A stretch of DNA of 59,018 nt from a bacterium (GTDB lineage Bacteria > Bacteroidota > Rhodothermia > Balneolales > M1805), in the NCBI GenBank assembly GCA_006226965.1, contig SBGQ01000073.1, forward strand, positions 1 through 59,018. The letters are read 5' to 3'. Positions 8,999 through 17,449 of the stretch are shown here, piece after piece. The notes under the pieces were generated by a model. The model was given only the letters and a program-made list of their open reading frames with translations. It was not told the DNA's origin and did no database searches. Each line of letters starts with the position of its first letter. The first letter of the stretch is position 1. A program made the position numbers and the translations under genes.

Positions 8999-9313
8999 AT
9001 GTTCAAATTATTCAAATTCGCATTTTATGTTATTGTAGCGTTGGTGCTTTTCATGTTAAACCCAAAGAAAGAACAACACGAAAAAGCTATTCAGGAACAG
9101 ACAGCTAAAGACAACACTGTTGCGGCATTGTTAGGGGCCGGCTGGATTAAATCAAAAATGGTTTCTTATAATGATTATTATGTTTGTTCGGTTACCAAAT
9201 ACGGCGACACGTTTGTCAGTTTTGGAATCGCGAATTATGTTTGGGTGGGCAATGTGGATACTTCGGAGCTTAAAAAACTAAAAGATAAAATTGAAGATAA
9301 ATTAGACGGATAA
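8999..9313 (+). CDS. small membrane-anchored protein of unknown function
   Basis: 104 aa. One N-terminal transmembrane segment (residues 2-20, FKLFKFAFYVIVALVLFML) is followed by a soluble domain with a charged linker and a compact part (LLGAGWIKSKMVSYNDYYV, VSFGIANYVWVGN). It probably resides in the inner membrane with the small domain in the periplasm. The start is well supported by an AAGGAG ribosome site seven bases upstream, and a leader hairpin precedes it. Monocistronic, with its own terminator. Family not recognised. Confidence 0.75.
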   Translation: MFKLFKFAFYVIVALVLFMLNPKKEQHEKAIQEQTAKDNTVAALLGAGWIKSKMVSYNDYYVCSVTKYGDTFVSFGIANYVWVGNVDTSELKKLKDKIEDKLDG

Positions 9314-9314
9314 T

Positions 9315-9346
9315 AAAAAGGGCTTTGCTAAAACAAAGCCCTTTTT
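9315..9346. terminator. bidirectional intrinsic terminator
   Basis: GGGCTTTG (9320-9327) pairs with CAAAGCCC (9334-9341), flanked by five A and five T. It serves the small membrane protein gene (+) and the converging barrel-like gene (-). Confidence 0.9.
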
Positions 9347-9348
9347 AT

Positions 9349-9966
9349 TTAAAATGGATTTACGAAGCTAAAAGCGATATACATATTTTTATTTGACGGA
9401 TCTCCATTAATATTCACATCAGGTTTAAAAAACCGTAACCCTAAGGAATAAGCCTCCGAACCCTCAACTATATAATAAACCTCACTGAACGTTGCGCCTA
9501 ATTTTAGTTGAGTATTTTTCCACTGTAAACTAATAATTGGAGAAGTCCCAATTCCTGCTAATGTGTGAAAATATGCCCTGGCTCCAAGGAAAATACCAAA
9601 ATTTTCAGGAGAACCACCCCTTGTAAAACCCATTCCATATTCTGCATATCCAGCCATTCCTACCATGTACGGATAACCCATTAAAAACTCTGCTTCAACG
9701 GTATATCCATCTGCTAAACGAGCATCTCCTATGCTTAAATAAGTTTGGTCTGAAAACATATCTCCCAGTACCCCAAATATTAATGGTGAACCAATTCGTA
9801 AAGTCGCACTCATCCCGTAATAGGTAGTTTCCTTTTTGGAACTATCTGCTGCTACAAATAAATCGAGACTTTCTTCCATATAGAAGTCTTCGTACACAAT
9901 AGGATTCTGCGCAGAAACTTTTTGCACAGCAATTATTAATAAAATAATCGTAATAATCTTTTTCAT
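9349..9966 (-). CDS. secreted, probably outer-membrane beta-barrel protein
   Basis: 205 aa from the ATG at 9966, which gives a classical signal peptide MKKIITIILLIIAVQKVSAQ. The mature part consists of short amphipathic strands with Gly/aromatic turns (MSATLRIGSPLIFGVLGDMF, GYAEYGMGFTRGG, TQLKLGATFSEVYYIV) and ends with a Phe (AFSFVNPF), the usual last-strand signature for outer-membrane insertion. No named family recognised. Monocistronic, divergent from a T9SS cargo gene. Confidence 0.6.
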   Translation of the reverse strand: MKKIITIILLIIAVQKVSAQNPIVYEDFYMEESLDLFVAADSSKKETTYYGMSATLRIGSPLIFGVLGDMFSDQTYLSIGDARLADGYTVEAEFLMGYPYMVGMAGYAEYGMGFTRGGSPENFGIFLGARAYFHTLAGIGTSPIISLQWKNTQLKLGATFSEVYYIVEGSEAYSLGLRFFKPDVNINGDPSNKNMYIAFSFVNPF

Positions 9967-10189
9967 GATGCTTTTGTTAGTTGTATTCACATCATGTTAA
10001 AGAAATAGCCCTTCTCTTTAAATAACACGAAAGTTGTAATTATTGGTTCACAAACAAACACTCAGCATTTAGCCGTTCACTCAATAAAACACGCCGATTA
10101 CTCAATAACTAAACCAATACATGAATTAAAGTAATAAATGTTGGTTCAATTTGGCTTTTCAACCCCAAAAAACGAATCCATATTTATAC

Positions 10190-11644
10190 ATGAAAAACAT
10201 CATACTGTTTTCTCTCTATTTATTTTCTGCAAGTTTGCAACTAGTAAATGCCCAAGAAACTAAAGTTCGAGTTTCAAATCATTACTATTATAATGTTAAC
10301 GGAACACTTGTATTAAATAATGAAGAATATTTTGCAGGTAAAGGAAACTATCCTCAGGTTGCAAATCCAACACAAAGTTTGACATTAACAGTAGAACAAG
10401 GTGTTCGAATTCCTGAATCCCACTCTTTTGTAGAATTTAATTCTAGCCAAAATATTCGAACTAAAACTATCCAAAGCCAATGGGATGCACAAAGTAATAC
10501 GTTTACCCGTACTGAAGAAGTAGAAGATTTCTTTTCTTCACCAGAGTCTACTTTGACCGATTCTACGGTTAGTTATGTAAACGGCGTCATTTTTGAGAAT
10601 AAATCTTTTACGTATGATGAAGAAGGAAGAATAGCTCTCGTTAAATACTACTCTTCTCCGGTACTATCGGGCAACCAAATGGTTATGAATTTGATGAATG
10701 TAGATTCTCTGTTCTACTATTCAGATTCTTCGGTAACTCGTAGTTACTTAACTGATGTAAGCGGATATTACTTAGTGTCGCTAAACTGTACTTCCACATC
10801 TTCTAACGGCGACACTGTAATCACTAAATCTTACAGTCGTACCGGTTCAAAATCGGAGCCTATTGAGGCTACAGCTTATTCAGAGGGTTTTTCAGCTTTT
10901 ATGAATTATACCATTTCAAAAGCTATACCGAACACAGCTTTTTTTGAATACTTGATATACAGCAGAGAAGCAGCTGATGCTATTGCCGGCAACAGCTGGA
11001 CTTCCATTTTAAAACAACAAGGGTATAATGACACCGAAACTTCCGCCTTTGTTATTTATATGGCTAGTATTATTCCCGAATCTGAAATGGTGTTTGAGTT
11101 GATGAAAAGTGAAACTTATCAGACCGGCTCTCACCTTGATTCTGTTTACAATTACTCTTCAAATGGTGTTGGAGGCTTAAACTTCACAGGAAAATCAATA
11201 AATAAGAGCACTAATTCAATGTCTGATTCTTTATTGGTATATACTCAAGATTTTATGAACCCGGGCTCTTTTATACTTGTACAAGCTTTGGTAAATAAAT
11301 ACGCTACAGATTACCCCAACTCTCTTCCGCGTTATTTCCCGGATATCACTTCAAATGAATCTATCAATTTTGAATCACCTGTAGGTTTTGCACTTAATCA
11401 GAATTATCCGAATCCATTTAACCCAAGTACACAAATCGAGTTTACATTAAACAAGGCTGGATTTGCGCGTCTTACCGTATTTGATATGTTAGGCCGTGAA
11501 GTTAAAACACTTGTAAACACTCAACTGTCTCAAGGAACGCATTCATTTCAGTTTGATGCGAATAATTTAGCGAGCGGAATGTATATCTATCGTCTAGATA
11601 TTGCCGGACAAAGTTTAACTAGAAAAATGACTCTCGTTAAATAA
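10190..11644 (+). CDS. T9SS-exported protein with C-terminal type A sorting domain
   Basis: 484 aa from the ATG at 10190, which opens a signal peptide (MKNIILFSLYLFSASLQL...NAQ). Residues 20-390 show no recognised domain; they are rich in Ser, Thr, Asn and Tyr, as in adhesins or surface proteins. From about residue 398 a T9SS type A sorting domain is clear: NYPNPFNPSTQIEFTL, then FDMLGREVKTLV, then LASGMYIYRLDIAGQSLTRK and a basic end MTLVK. The domain directs export through the GldKLMN machinery encoded 40 kb downstream, after which it is normally cleaved. The earlier in-frame TTG at 10151 is less likely. Confidence 0.85.
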   Translation: MKNIILFSLYLFSASLQLVNAQETKVRVSNHYYYNVNGTLVLNNEEYFAGKGNYPQVANPTQSLTLTVEQGVRIPESHSFVEFNSSQNIRTKTIQSQWDAQSNTFTRTEEVEDFFSSPESTLTDSTVSYVNGVIFENKSFTYDEEGRIALVKYYSSPVLSGNQMVMNLMNVDSLFYYSDSSVTRSYLTDVSGYYLVSLNCTSTSSNGDTVITKSYSRTGSKSEPIEATAYSEGFSAFMNYTISKAIPNTAFFEYLIYSREAADAIAGNSWTSILKQQGYNDTETSAFVIYMASIIPESEMVFELMKSETYQTGSHLDSVYNYSSNGVGGLNFTGKSINKSTNSMSDSLLVYTQDFMNPGSFILVQALVNKYATDYPNSLPRYFPDITSNESINFESPVGFALNQNYPNPFNPSTQIEFTLNKAGFARLTVFDMLGREVKTLVNTQLSQGTHSFQFDANNLASGMYIYRLDIAGQSLTRKMTLVK

Positions 11645-11744
11645 ACCCCTAGAAGTACGTTTACTTATCGATTTACCATAACTCCGATAAACCTTTTAGT
11701 TAACCTTTACATCAAGAGAATACCTAATACCAGGTTTATCAAAT

Positions 11745-11778
11745 AAAAAAGCCTGACCGGTGATGCCGGTCAGGCTTT
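11745..11778 (-). terminator. intrinsic terminator of the persulfide dioxygenase gene
   Basis: A perfect 10-bp stem (11751-11760 with 11766-11775) has a TGATG loop. On the minus strand it is followed by six T. On the plus strand only three T follow, so it acts mainly for the minus-strand gene but may also stop read-through from the T9SS cargo gene. Confidence 0.85.
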
Positions 11779-11806
11779 AACTTATGGAGTGATCATGATT
11801 TTTAAC

Positions 11807-13213
11807 TTAAAACGTTGGTTCAACGTGTGCATTCACAAAGTTTTCGAATGCATCGTCAATCATAACTACATCGAAACCTTTTGCATCAAGGTAGCTTGCA
11901 GCTGCAGCAGCACGACCGCCCGCTTGACAATGAACTAAATACTTCTTGTTCTTATCTAGTTCTTCAATTCTGCGCGGAATACGAACGTGAGCGATGTTTT
12001 TAGAACCTTCAGCATGGTCAATATCATACTCAGTCTTCTTGCGAACATCCAACACTTCGTAACCGTTTTCTTGATAGGTTTTTAGGTCATCGAATTTTAA
12101 CACGGTAGTTTTAACAGCGTTATTTTTTTCGAGATATTCTTTGAATTCAGCGATGGTTACATAACCGATAATGTTATCTACACCAACTCGTACTAAATCG
12201 CGAACCGCAGCTTCAACCTGATGTGTATCAATTACTAAATACACTTTTTCTTCCGGACTTACATAGGAACCCGCAACAGTGTTGTACGCCTTATCAAAAG
12301 GAGCACAGTAAGAACCTTTTAAATGCGCCGCCATAAACTCAGCACGTGTACGTGAATCAAGTATAACACCGCCTGCTTTAGCAACTTCTTCAGCAGTCAT
12401 TTTTGCAGGTTTTGGCAGGTTACCTAATACGTTTATACCATCGCGGTTTACTTTTTTCATACGAGCGAAGTATAACGGAGGCTCAGGCTGACCATCTAAG
12501 ATAAAATCAACGAAATTATCTACATGATGCATGTATTTGAATGGGGAACTGAAGCGTACTTCATAACCAACTGTTGAATCCGGAACCGCGCCTAATGCTT
12601 TACCGCAAGCTGAACCCGCACCGTGAGCAGGCCATACTTTTAAGTATTCCGGCATTTTTTTGAATTGCTCAAGCGAATTAAATAAACGCTCAGCAGAAGG
12701 ACGCATCATTCCTTGTACACCTGCAGCAGATTCCAATAAGTCAGGACGGCCAACATCACCAACGAAAACGAAATCACCGGATAAAATACCCATTGGCTCT
12801 TGAGTTGCCGCACCGTCGGTAACCATAAAGCTAATATGCTCAGGAGTATGACCAGGTGTGTGTAATACATCAAAATGAATATTTCCTAAAGAAAAACGAT
12901 CGCCGTCTTTTACAAATGTTGCATTGTATTTGTTGTTCGCTTTTAACCAATTGTATTTCCAATCGGCATCGCCTTCATCAGAGGCATAAATATGAAGACC
13001 TTTTTCAGCCAATTCTTGTAAACCGGAAACATAATCTGCATGAATATGAGTATCTGCGGCAGCTATTAAGTTCAAATTTTCTTTTTTAGCCATTTCGAAA
13101 TACACATCAACATCGCGCATAGGATCGATAATGATAGCTGTTCCGTTTTTTTGGCATCCGATGAGGTAGCTGTATTGTGCTAACTTGGGTTCGAAGATTT
13201 GTTTGAAAAACAT
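11807..13213 (-). CDS. CstB-like persulfide dioxygenase-sulfurtransferase (MBL + two rhodanese domains)
   Basis: 468 aa cytosolic fusion for sulfide/persulfide detoxification. The N-terminal metallo-beta-lactamase domain has the ETHE1-type Fe site: THIHADYVSG, HTPGHTPEH, SGDFVFVGDVG, and WPAHGAGS. It is followed by a first rhodanese fold (about 275-355) without a catalytic Cys (its loop reads LVIDTHQVEAA), then an active rhodanese domain with HCQAGGRA (Cys429). This order (dioxygenase, inactive rhodanese, active rhodanese) is that of Staphylococcus CstB. The expected products are sulfite from the dioxygenase and thiosulfate by rhodanese transfer. The gene is divergent from a GntR-family regulator across 345 bp with a palindromic site, so regulation by that protein is likely. 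Confidence 0.88.
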   Translation of the reverse strand: MFFKQIFEPKLAQYSYLIGCQKNGTAIIIDPMRDVDVYFEMAKKENLNLIAAADTHIHADYVSGLQELAEKGLHIYASDEGDADWKYNWLKANNKYNATFVKDGDRFSLGNIHFDVLHTPGHTPEHISFMVTDGAATQEPMGILSGDFVFVGDVGRPDLLESAAGVQGMMRPSAERLFNSLEQFKKMPEYLKVWPAHGAGSACGKALGAVPDSTVGYEVRFSSPFKYMHHVDNFVDFILDGQPEPPLYFARMKKVNRDGINVLGNLPKPAKMTAEEVAKAGGVILDSRTRAEFMAAHLKGSYCAPFDKAYNTVAGSYVSPEEKVYLVIDTHQVEAAVRDLVRVGVDNIIGYVTIAEFKEYLEKNNAVKTTVLKFDDLKTYQENGYEVLDVRKKTEYDIDHAEGSKNIAHVRIPRRIEELDKNKKYLVHCQAGGRAAAAASYLDAKGFDVVMIDDAFENFVNAHVEPTF

Positions 13214-13558
13214 AGATACGTTGTTTGAATGATTAATTAAAAATGTCTGATCGAGATGAATTCTCTATAATTTGCTTACAAAGCAAGTATAACCGTTTTT
13301 AGTCAAACTTGTATATACAAGTGATGACAATTTGATTTATAAATTTTATTTATATCGCTTCAGCATTTAGCTATTCTAGAATAAACAAGAATTATTAACG
13401 AATAGATTCAATAATCAGCGTTTTTATAAATCAACTTATTCATCCAAGTATAATTCAAACGCTGAAATACTTGTGCAACTTTTGTTACTTTACACTAACT
13501 TATCAATACAAGTTGCAAATTATTTGTATCATCAACTACACTCATACATACAAGCACA
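13214..13558. promoter_or_regulatory. divergent control region between CstB-like gene and GntR regulator
   Basis: 345 bp, A+T-rich, with no gene. Besides the perfect palindrome at 13307-13322, related half-sites recur: CAAGTATAA near 13284 and again near 13444, ATACTTGTG near 13467, ATACAAGTTG near 13506 and ATACAAGCA near 13549. The cluster suggests several operators for a dimeric regulator. Confidence 0.5.
13307..13322. promoter_or_regulatory. palindromic putative GntR/HutC operator
   Basis: ACTTGTATATACAAGT is a perfect 16-bp palindrome lying 94 bp upstream of the CstB-like start and 237 bp upstream of the regulator start. The GT...AC spacing with a TATA centre fits operators of HutC-type GntR regulators. 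Confidence 0.6.
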
Positions 13559-14359
13559 ATGACAAAAACCCCTTTGCATCAGGTTATTTCCGACTGGGTA
13601 AAAGAGCAAATAAATATCGGAGCTCTTCAGGTTGATGATAAAATTCCTTCTGAGAATGAGTTAGCGCATCAGTTTGAGGTTTCCCGCCTAACTGTTCGAA
13701 GAGCTTTACAAACCTTGGAACAAGAAAACCTCATTTTTCGCTCTCAGGGTTTGGGAGCCTTTGTAAAAGCTCCTGTTAAACGAAAAAAACTCGTTCATTT
13801 AACTTCTTTTGATGAAGATTTAAAACATGCCGGTATTCAACCTGAATCCAAAACGATTACAAAAAGCATTGTAAATCCGCCTGAACACGTTCAGCATATT
13901 TTGGGAACCGATGAGGGCAAGAAAGTATATCAGCTTGATCGTGTGAGATTTGGAGATCAAAAACCTTTCGCTTTAGATAAAACTTGGTTACCGGTTTTTT
14001 ATGGTCAGCTTGTTGATGATAAAGACCTTACGTTCGATTCTCTCTATCAGATTTTAGAATCCGAATACAATATTACTATTTCAAAAGGTTGTCAACGTTT
14101 CGATGCTGCCATTGCCGATGAGGAATTAGCGCATTATTTGGAAGTTCCGATTGGTTCTCCATTATTGCTCATCAGAAGAAATTCGTACACCATCGGCAAC
14201 AAAATCGTGTATTACCAAGAAAGGTATTTACGCACGGATAGATTCGCTTATGAAATGATTTTGGAACGCGAATCAGCAAAAAATTCAGGGGAATACGGCA
14301 TGCCAATTACCGAATTCGCCCCGATTTTCAATGCAAAAGTTGATGAATTAAGTATTTGA
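13559..14359 (+). CDS. GntR-family transcriptional regulator, HutC subfamily
   Basis: 266 aa. An N-terminal winged helix (about 5-72) contains ISDWVKEQINIGALQVDDKI, then PSENELAHQFEVSRLTVRRA (recognition helix) and a wing at FRSQGLGAFV. A UTRA effector domain follows (about 85-245), with the typical PFALDKTWLP and YYQERYLRTDRFAYEM segments. UTRA domains bind small ligands, often sugars, amines or histidine derivatives; which one is unknown here. The regulator is divergent from the CstB-like gene and probably controls it and itself through the palindrome between them. Its stop is one base from that of the converging rluD. Confidence 0.88.
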   Translation: MTKTPLHQVISDWVKEQINIGALQVDDKIPSENELAHQFEVSRLTVRRALQTLEQENLIFRSQGLGAFVKAPVKRKKLVHLTSFDEDLKHAGIQPESKTITKSIVNPPEHVQHILGTDEGKKVYQLDRVRFGDQKPFALDKTWLPVFYGQLVDDKDLTFDSLYQILESEYNITISKGCQRFDAAIADEELAHYLEVPIGSPLLLIRRNSYTIGNKIVYYQERYLRTDRFAYEMILERESAKNSGEYGMPITEFAPIFNAKVDELSI

Positions 14360-14360
14360 T

Positions 14361-15383
14361 TTAGCGATTTGCGTACGCTCGCAACTCATCCAAAACCAGT
14401 TGAAATTCTTTCGGCAATTCTGACTCAAAAAAGAGTTCTTCGCCCGTCATAGGGTGCACAAAACCCAAGGTTTTTGCGTGTAAACACTGATGTTTCATAC
14501 GCTTAAACAGTTTATCAAATAAATCTTTGCGTCCGCCGGTATTAGAGCCGTAACGCACAGTACTTCCGCCATATTCAACATCACCAAAAACAGGATGATT
14601 TAAACTGGAACAATGCACACGAATTTGATGCGTGCGTCCGGTTTCCAATTGCAATTCCACATAACTCAACAATTCCATTTCATCCAAAACCCGATAATGG
14701 GTAACTGCGTGTTTTCCTGAATCATCATCAACAACAGCCATTTTTTTTCGGTCGTTTCTGGAACGACCAATATTTCCTGTAATCGTTCCCTCTTGTTCAG
14801 GAAATAATCCCCACACAATTGCATGGTATTTGCGCTCAATATCATGAGTTGAAAACAACTCCGATAATTTTGCGTGAACGATATCGCTCTTGGCAACAAC
14901 CAATAAACCACTTGTGTTTTTATCTAAACGGTGCACGATTCCCGGACGAATCACTTCATCATCAACATCAGAAAGCTGATCTACGTGATGTAATAAACCG
15001 TTTACTAAGGTTCCCGTCCAGTTACCAAATGCCGGATGAACAACCATTCCTGCCGGTTTATTAACTATCAATAAATATTCATCTTCAAAAACGATATTGA
15101 TTGGAATGTCTTCCGCTTTTGCTTCAGGCGGCGGCGGTTTGGGTAATTCTATATCAATTACATCGCCGGGTTGCATACGGTACGATGCTTTTACCAATTC
15201 CTGATTTACCCGAACATGCCCGGCCTTGATAGCTTCCTGAACTTTATTTCGGGTCGCATTTTGCACAAATTGTGTGATATACGCATCTACACGGCTATTT
15301 TCTGAATGACCTTCGGGAACAACAAACTGATAGCGGGTTACCTGCGGATTTTCTTCTTCGTTTTTAAGCTGATAATTTTTCAT
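14361..15383 (-). CDS. rluD: RluD-type 23S rRNA pseudouridine synthase
   Basis: 340 aa. An S4 RNA-binding domain (SRVDAYITQFVQNATRNKVQ, about residues 30-80) precedes the pseudouridine synthase core. The catalytic Asp154 is in HRLDKNTSGLLVVAK, and the core continues with the substrate-pocket motif ETGRTHQIRVH and the conserved GDVEYGG. RluD makes pseudouridines 1911, 1915 and 1917 in helix 69 of 23S rRNA. Another RluA-family member is encoded at 31714-32610; this one, with a full S4 domain and longer body, fits RluD better. The gene precedes nothing in its direction; its stop is 1 bp from that of the GntR gene. Confidence 0.88.
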   Translation of the reverse strand: MKNYQLKNEEENPQVTRYQFVVPEGHSENSRVDAYITQFVQNATRNKVQEAIKAGHVRVNQELVKASYRMQPGDVIDIELPKPPPPEAKAEDIPINIVFEDEYLLIVNKPAGMVVHPAFGNWTGTLVNGLLHHVDQLSDVDDEVIRPGIVHRLDKNTSGLLVVAKSDIVHAKLSELFSTHDIERKYHAIVWGLFPEQEGTITGNIGRSRNDRKKMAVVDDDSGKHAVTHYRVLDEMELLSYVELQLETGRTHQIRVHCSSLNHPVFGDVEYGGSTVRYGSNTGGRKDLFDKLFKRMKHQCLHAKTLGFVHPMTGEELFFESELPKEFQLVLDELRAYANR

Positions 15384-15406
15384 GCGCCAAAGTTAGGGGT
15401 AAATCA

Positions 15407-16948
15407 TCACCCTAACCAACCTTCTCTGTCTAAACTCCTGTACTGAATAGCTTCAGCGATATGCTCTGTCTTTATTTTTTCGGAAAAGCTGAGGTCTGCA
15501 ATTGTTCTTGCTACTTTCAAAATACGATCATAAGCTCTTGCCGATAAGTTCAGTTTATTGATGGCATTTTTTAGTAAAGCTGAACCGGAATCATCTAATT
15601 GGCAAATGGAACGAACCATTCTTGTGCTCATTTGCGCATTTGAATACACCCCTTTTATTCCTTTAAATCGCTCAGATTGAATTTTTCTTGCGCCGATAAC
15701 TCGCTCTCGAATTGTTTTTGAGTTTTCTCCGGATTGCTTGGAATTGAGTTCGTCGAAACCCACTTTATTGACTTCAACATGCAAATCAATTCTATCTAGT
15801 AATGGACCGCTAATTTTTGATAAATACCGTTGCATTGCTACCATATTCGAAGCCGAAGCATCATGCGGATCGAACCAATCTCCGGTTGGTGATGGATTCA
15901 TTGATGCAACCAGCATTATTTTGCTAGGATAGGTAACGGAGCGTCTCGCTCTTGAAATGGAAACAATTCCGTCTTCAATCGGCTGACGCATTACTTCCAA
16001 AGCTGTTCTTTTAAACTCTGGTAACTCATCAAGAAACAAAATGCCATTATGAGCTAAAGAAATTTCGCCCGGCATCGGATTGCTACCTCCGCCGACTAGT
16101 GCAACATCAGAAACGGTGTGATGCGGAGATCTGAATGGGCGTTGAGTTACCAATCCGCCTTGTTTGGGTAATAATCCTGCAACAGAATGAATTTTGGTGG
16201 TTTCAAGCGCTTCATCTAAAGTCATTGGCGGCAAAATCGTTGTTAACCGTCTCGCCATCATCGTTTTACCTGAACCCGGAGGCCCAACCATAATAATATT
16301 GTGTCCGCCGGCTGCTGCAACTTCCAACGCGCGTTTTACATTTTCCTGACCTTTTACATCAGAAAAATCTACCGTTGATAAAAATTCATCGGAGGCAAAT
16401 AATGATTGAATATCAACCGTTTCTTTAACCAAATTCGATTCGTTATTTAACCAGCGAATGGCTTGCCCCAGATGTTCAATCGGTAAAACTTCGATTCCAT
16501 CAACCACAGCTGCTTCAAGTGCGTTTTCTTTGGGCAACAAAACCTGTTTAAATCCACGTTCTTTCGCTGAAACGGAAATGGGAAGAGCTCCTTTAACCGG
16601 ACGAATACATCCATCAAGAGCTAATTCTCCTAAAATTAAGGTGTCTTTTAAACGATTATGCTCAACTTGCCCTGAGGCGGCTAACAAACCAACAGCTATG
16701 GGTAAATCAAACGCATTTCCTTCTTTTGGCAAATCAGCCGGAGCCAAATTCACGGTTACTCGCCCGCGAGGGAAATCTACACCTGAGTTTTTTAAAGCCG
16801 CTTCTATTCGCGTTCGGGCTTCTTGAACGGCTCTGTCTGGCAATCCGGCCAAAAAATATTTCGGTAAGCCGCCTGCGATATTGATTTCAACATCAATCAC
16901 ATGGGCATCTACTCCAAACGTTGAGGCGCAAAATGTTTGTGCTAACAT
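15407..16948 (-). CDS. comM: ComM/YifB Mg-chelatase-like AAA+ helicase
   Basis: 513 aa from the ATG at 16948. The N-terminal ChlI-like lobe (QTFCASTFGVDAHVIDVEIN; RGRVTVNLAPADLPKEG) is followed by an AAA+ core: Walker A GPPGSGKTMMARR, Walker B LFLDELPEF, sensor SMNPSPTG, and a C-terminal Mg-chelatase domain ending SLDREGWLG. In naturally competent bacteria ComM is a hexameric branch-migration helicase that extends heteroduplex during transformation. It is widespread outside them too, so competence is not proven here. The longer reading to 16987 adds 13 basic residues that are not part of the family. Divergent from a DUF4342 gene with a 70-bp gap. Confidence 0.92.
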   Translation of the reverse strand: MLAQTFCASTFGVDAHVIDVEINIAGGLPKYFLAGLPDRAVQEARTRIEAALKNSGVDFPRGRVTVNLAPADLPKEGNAFDLPIAVGLLAASGQVEHNRLKDTLILGELALDGCIRPVKGALPISVSAKERGFKQVLLPKENALEAAVVDGIEVLPIEHLGQAIRWLNNESNLVKETVDIQSLFASDEFLSTVDFSDVKGQENVKRALEVAAAGGHNIIMVGPPGSGKTMMARRLTTILPPMTLDEALETTKIHSVAGLLPKQGGLVTQRPFRSPHHTVSDVALVGGGSNPMPGEISLAHNGILFLDELPEFKRTALEVMRQPIEDGIVSISRARRSVTYPSKIMLVASMNPSPTGDWFDPHDASASNMVAMQRYLSKISGPLLDRIDLHVEVNKVGFDELNSKQSGENSKTIRERVIGARKIQSERFKGIKGVYSNAQMSTRMVRSICQLDDSGSALLKNAINKLNLSARAYDRILKVARTIADLSFSEKIKTEHIAEAIQYRSLDREGWLG

Positions 16949-17018
16949 ATTCCTGTATCTTTTTTTTCTATTTGAAGTACAGGACACTCCGAAATCTCAA
17001 TTCTTACAGGAGCGCAAT

Positions 17019-17369
17019 ATGTCAAACTCTATCTTCGAAGAAATTACAGTTACTGGAAAAGAGCTGTTAGAAACCATTAAAAGCATTGTTTCGGACGGAA
17101 ATGTTCGCCGCATCGTAGTAAAAAACAAAAAAGGCAAAATCTTAATTGAAATCCCCTTAACCGTTGGCGTTGCCGGACTCGGCGCTGCCATTTATGTGCT
17201 TGGTGCTTTTATCCCTGCTATTACGTTTTATGCTTTATTTGCAAACGATTTCAGCATTTTGATTGAGCGTGACGGTGAAGGAAACAAAAAAGAAGTTGAA
17301 GCCGAAGCTCAGATTATTAAAATAGTTGAGGACGAAGGTCCCAAAAAAGATGATGAAAAAAAGGATTAA
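17019..17369 (+). CDS. DUF4342 membrane protein
   Basis: 116 aa. The start is the ATG at 17019, preceded by a good ribosome site (ACAGGAG, ending seven bases upstream); the open frame upstream overlaps comM and is not coding. The DUF4342 pattern is clear: ITVTGKELLETIKSIVSDGN, RRIVVKNKKGKILIEIPLTV, then a hydrophobic stretch (VAGLGAAIYVLGAFIPAITFY, about residues 58-85) and an acidic-basic tail. Function unknown in the family; some members join DUF4342 to ubiquitin-associated-like helices. Probably an inner-membrane protein. A terminator follows that overlaps the start of the next gene. Confidence 0.8.
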   Translation: MSNSIFEEITVTGKELLETIKSIVSDGNVRRIVVKNKKGKILIEIPLTVGVAGLGAAIYVLGAFIPAITFYALFANDFSILIERDGEGNKKEVEAEAQIIKIVEDEGPKKDDEKKD

Positions 17370-17413
17370 TTCGGCATTTATCTTTTGGACAACAGTTTAA
17401 TTTTATACAAATT

Positions 17414-17449
17414 AGGCGCAGATTAAGGGATTTATCGTGCGCCTTTTTT
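17414..17449 (+). terminator. terminator-like hairpin containing the start of the sensor kinase gene
   Basis: AGGCGCA (17414-17420) pairs with TGCGCCT (17438-17444), with a 17-nt loop and a following T run to 17449. The loop contains AAGGGA (17425-17430) and the first base of the GTG start codon (17437); the right arm covers codons 1-3. It could terminate DUF4342 transcripts and also control translation of the kinase. Confidence 0.55.

Noticed and set aside
16881-17018. Open frame upstream of the DUF4342 gene, overlapping comM on the other strand
   Set aside because: The true start has a good ribosome site at 17019; the extension is antisense to comM and has unrelated composition.
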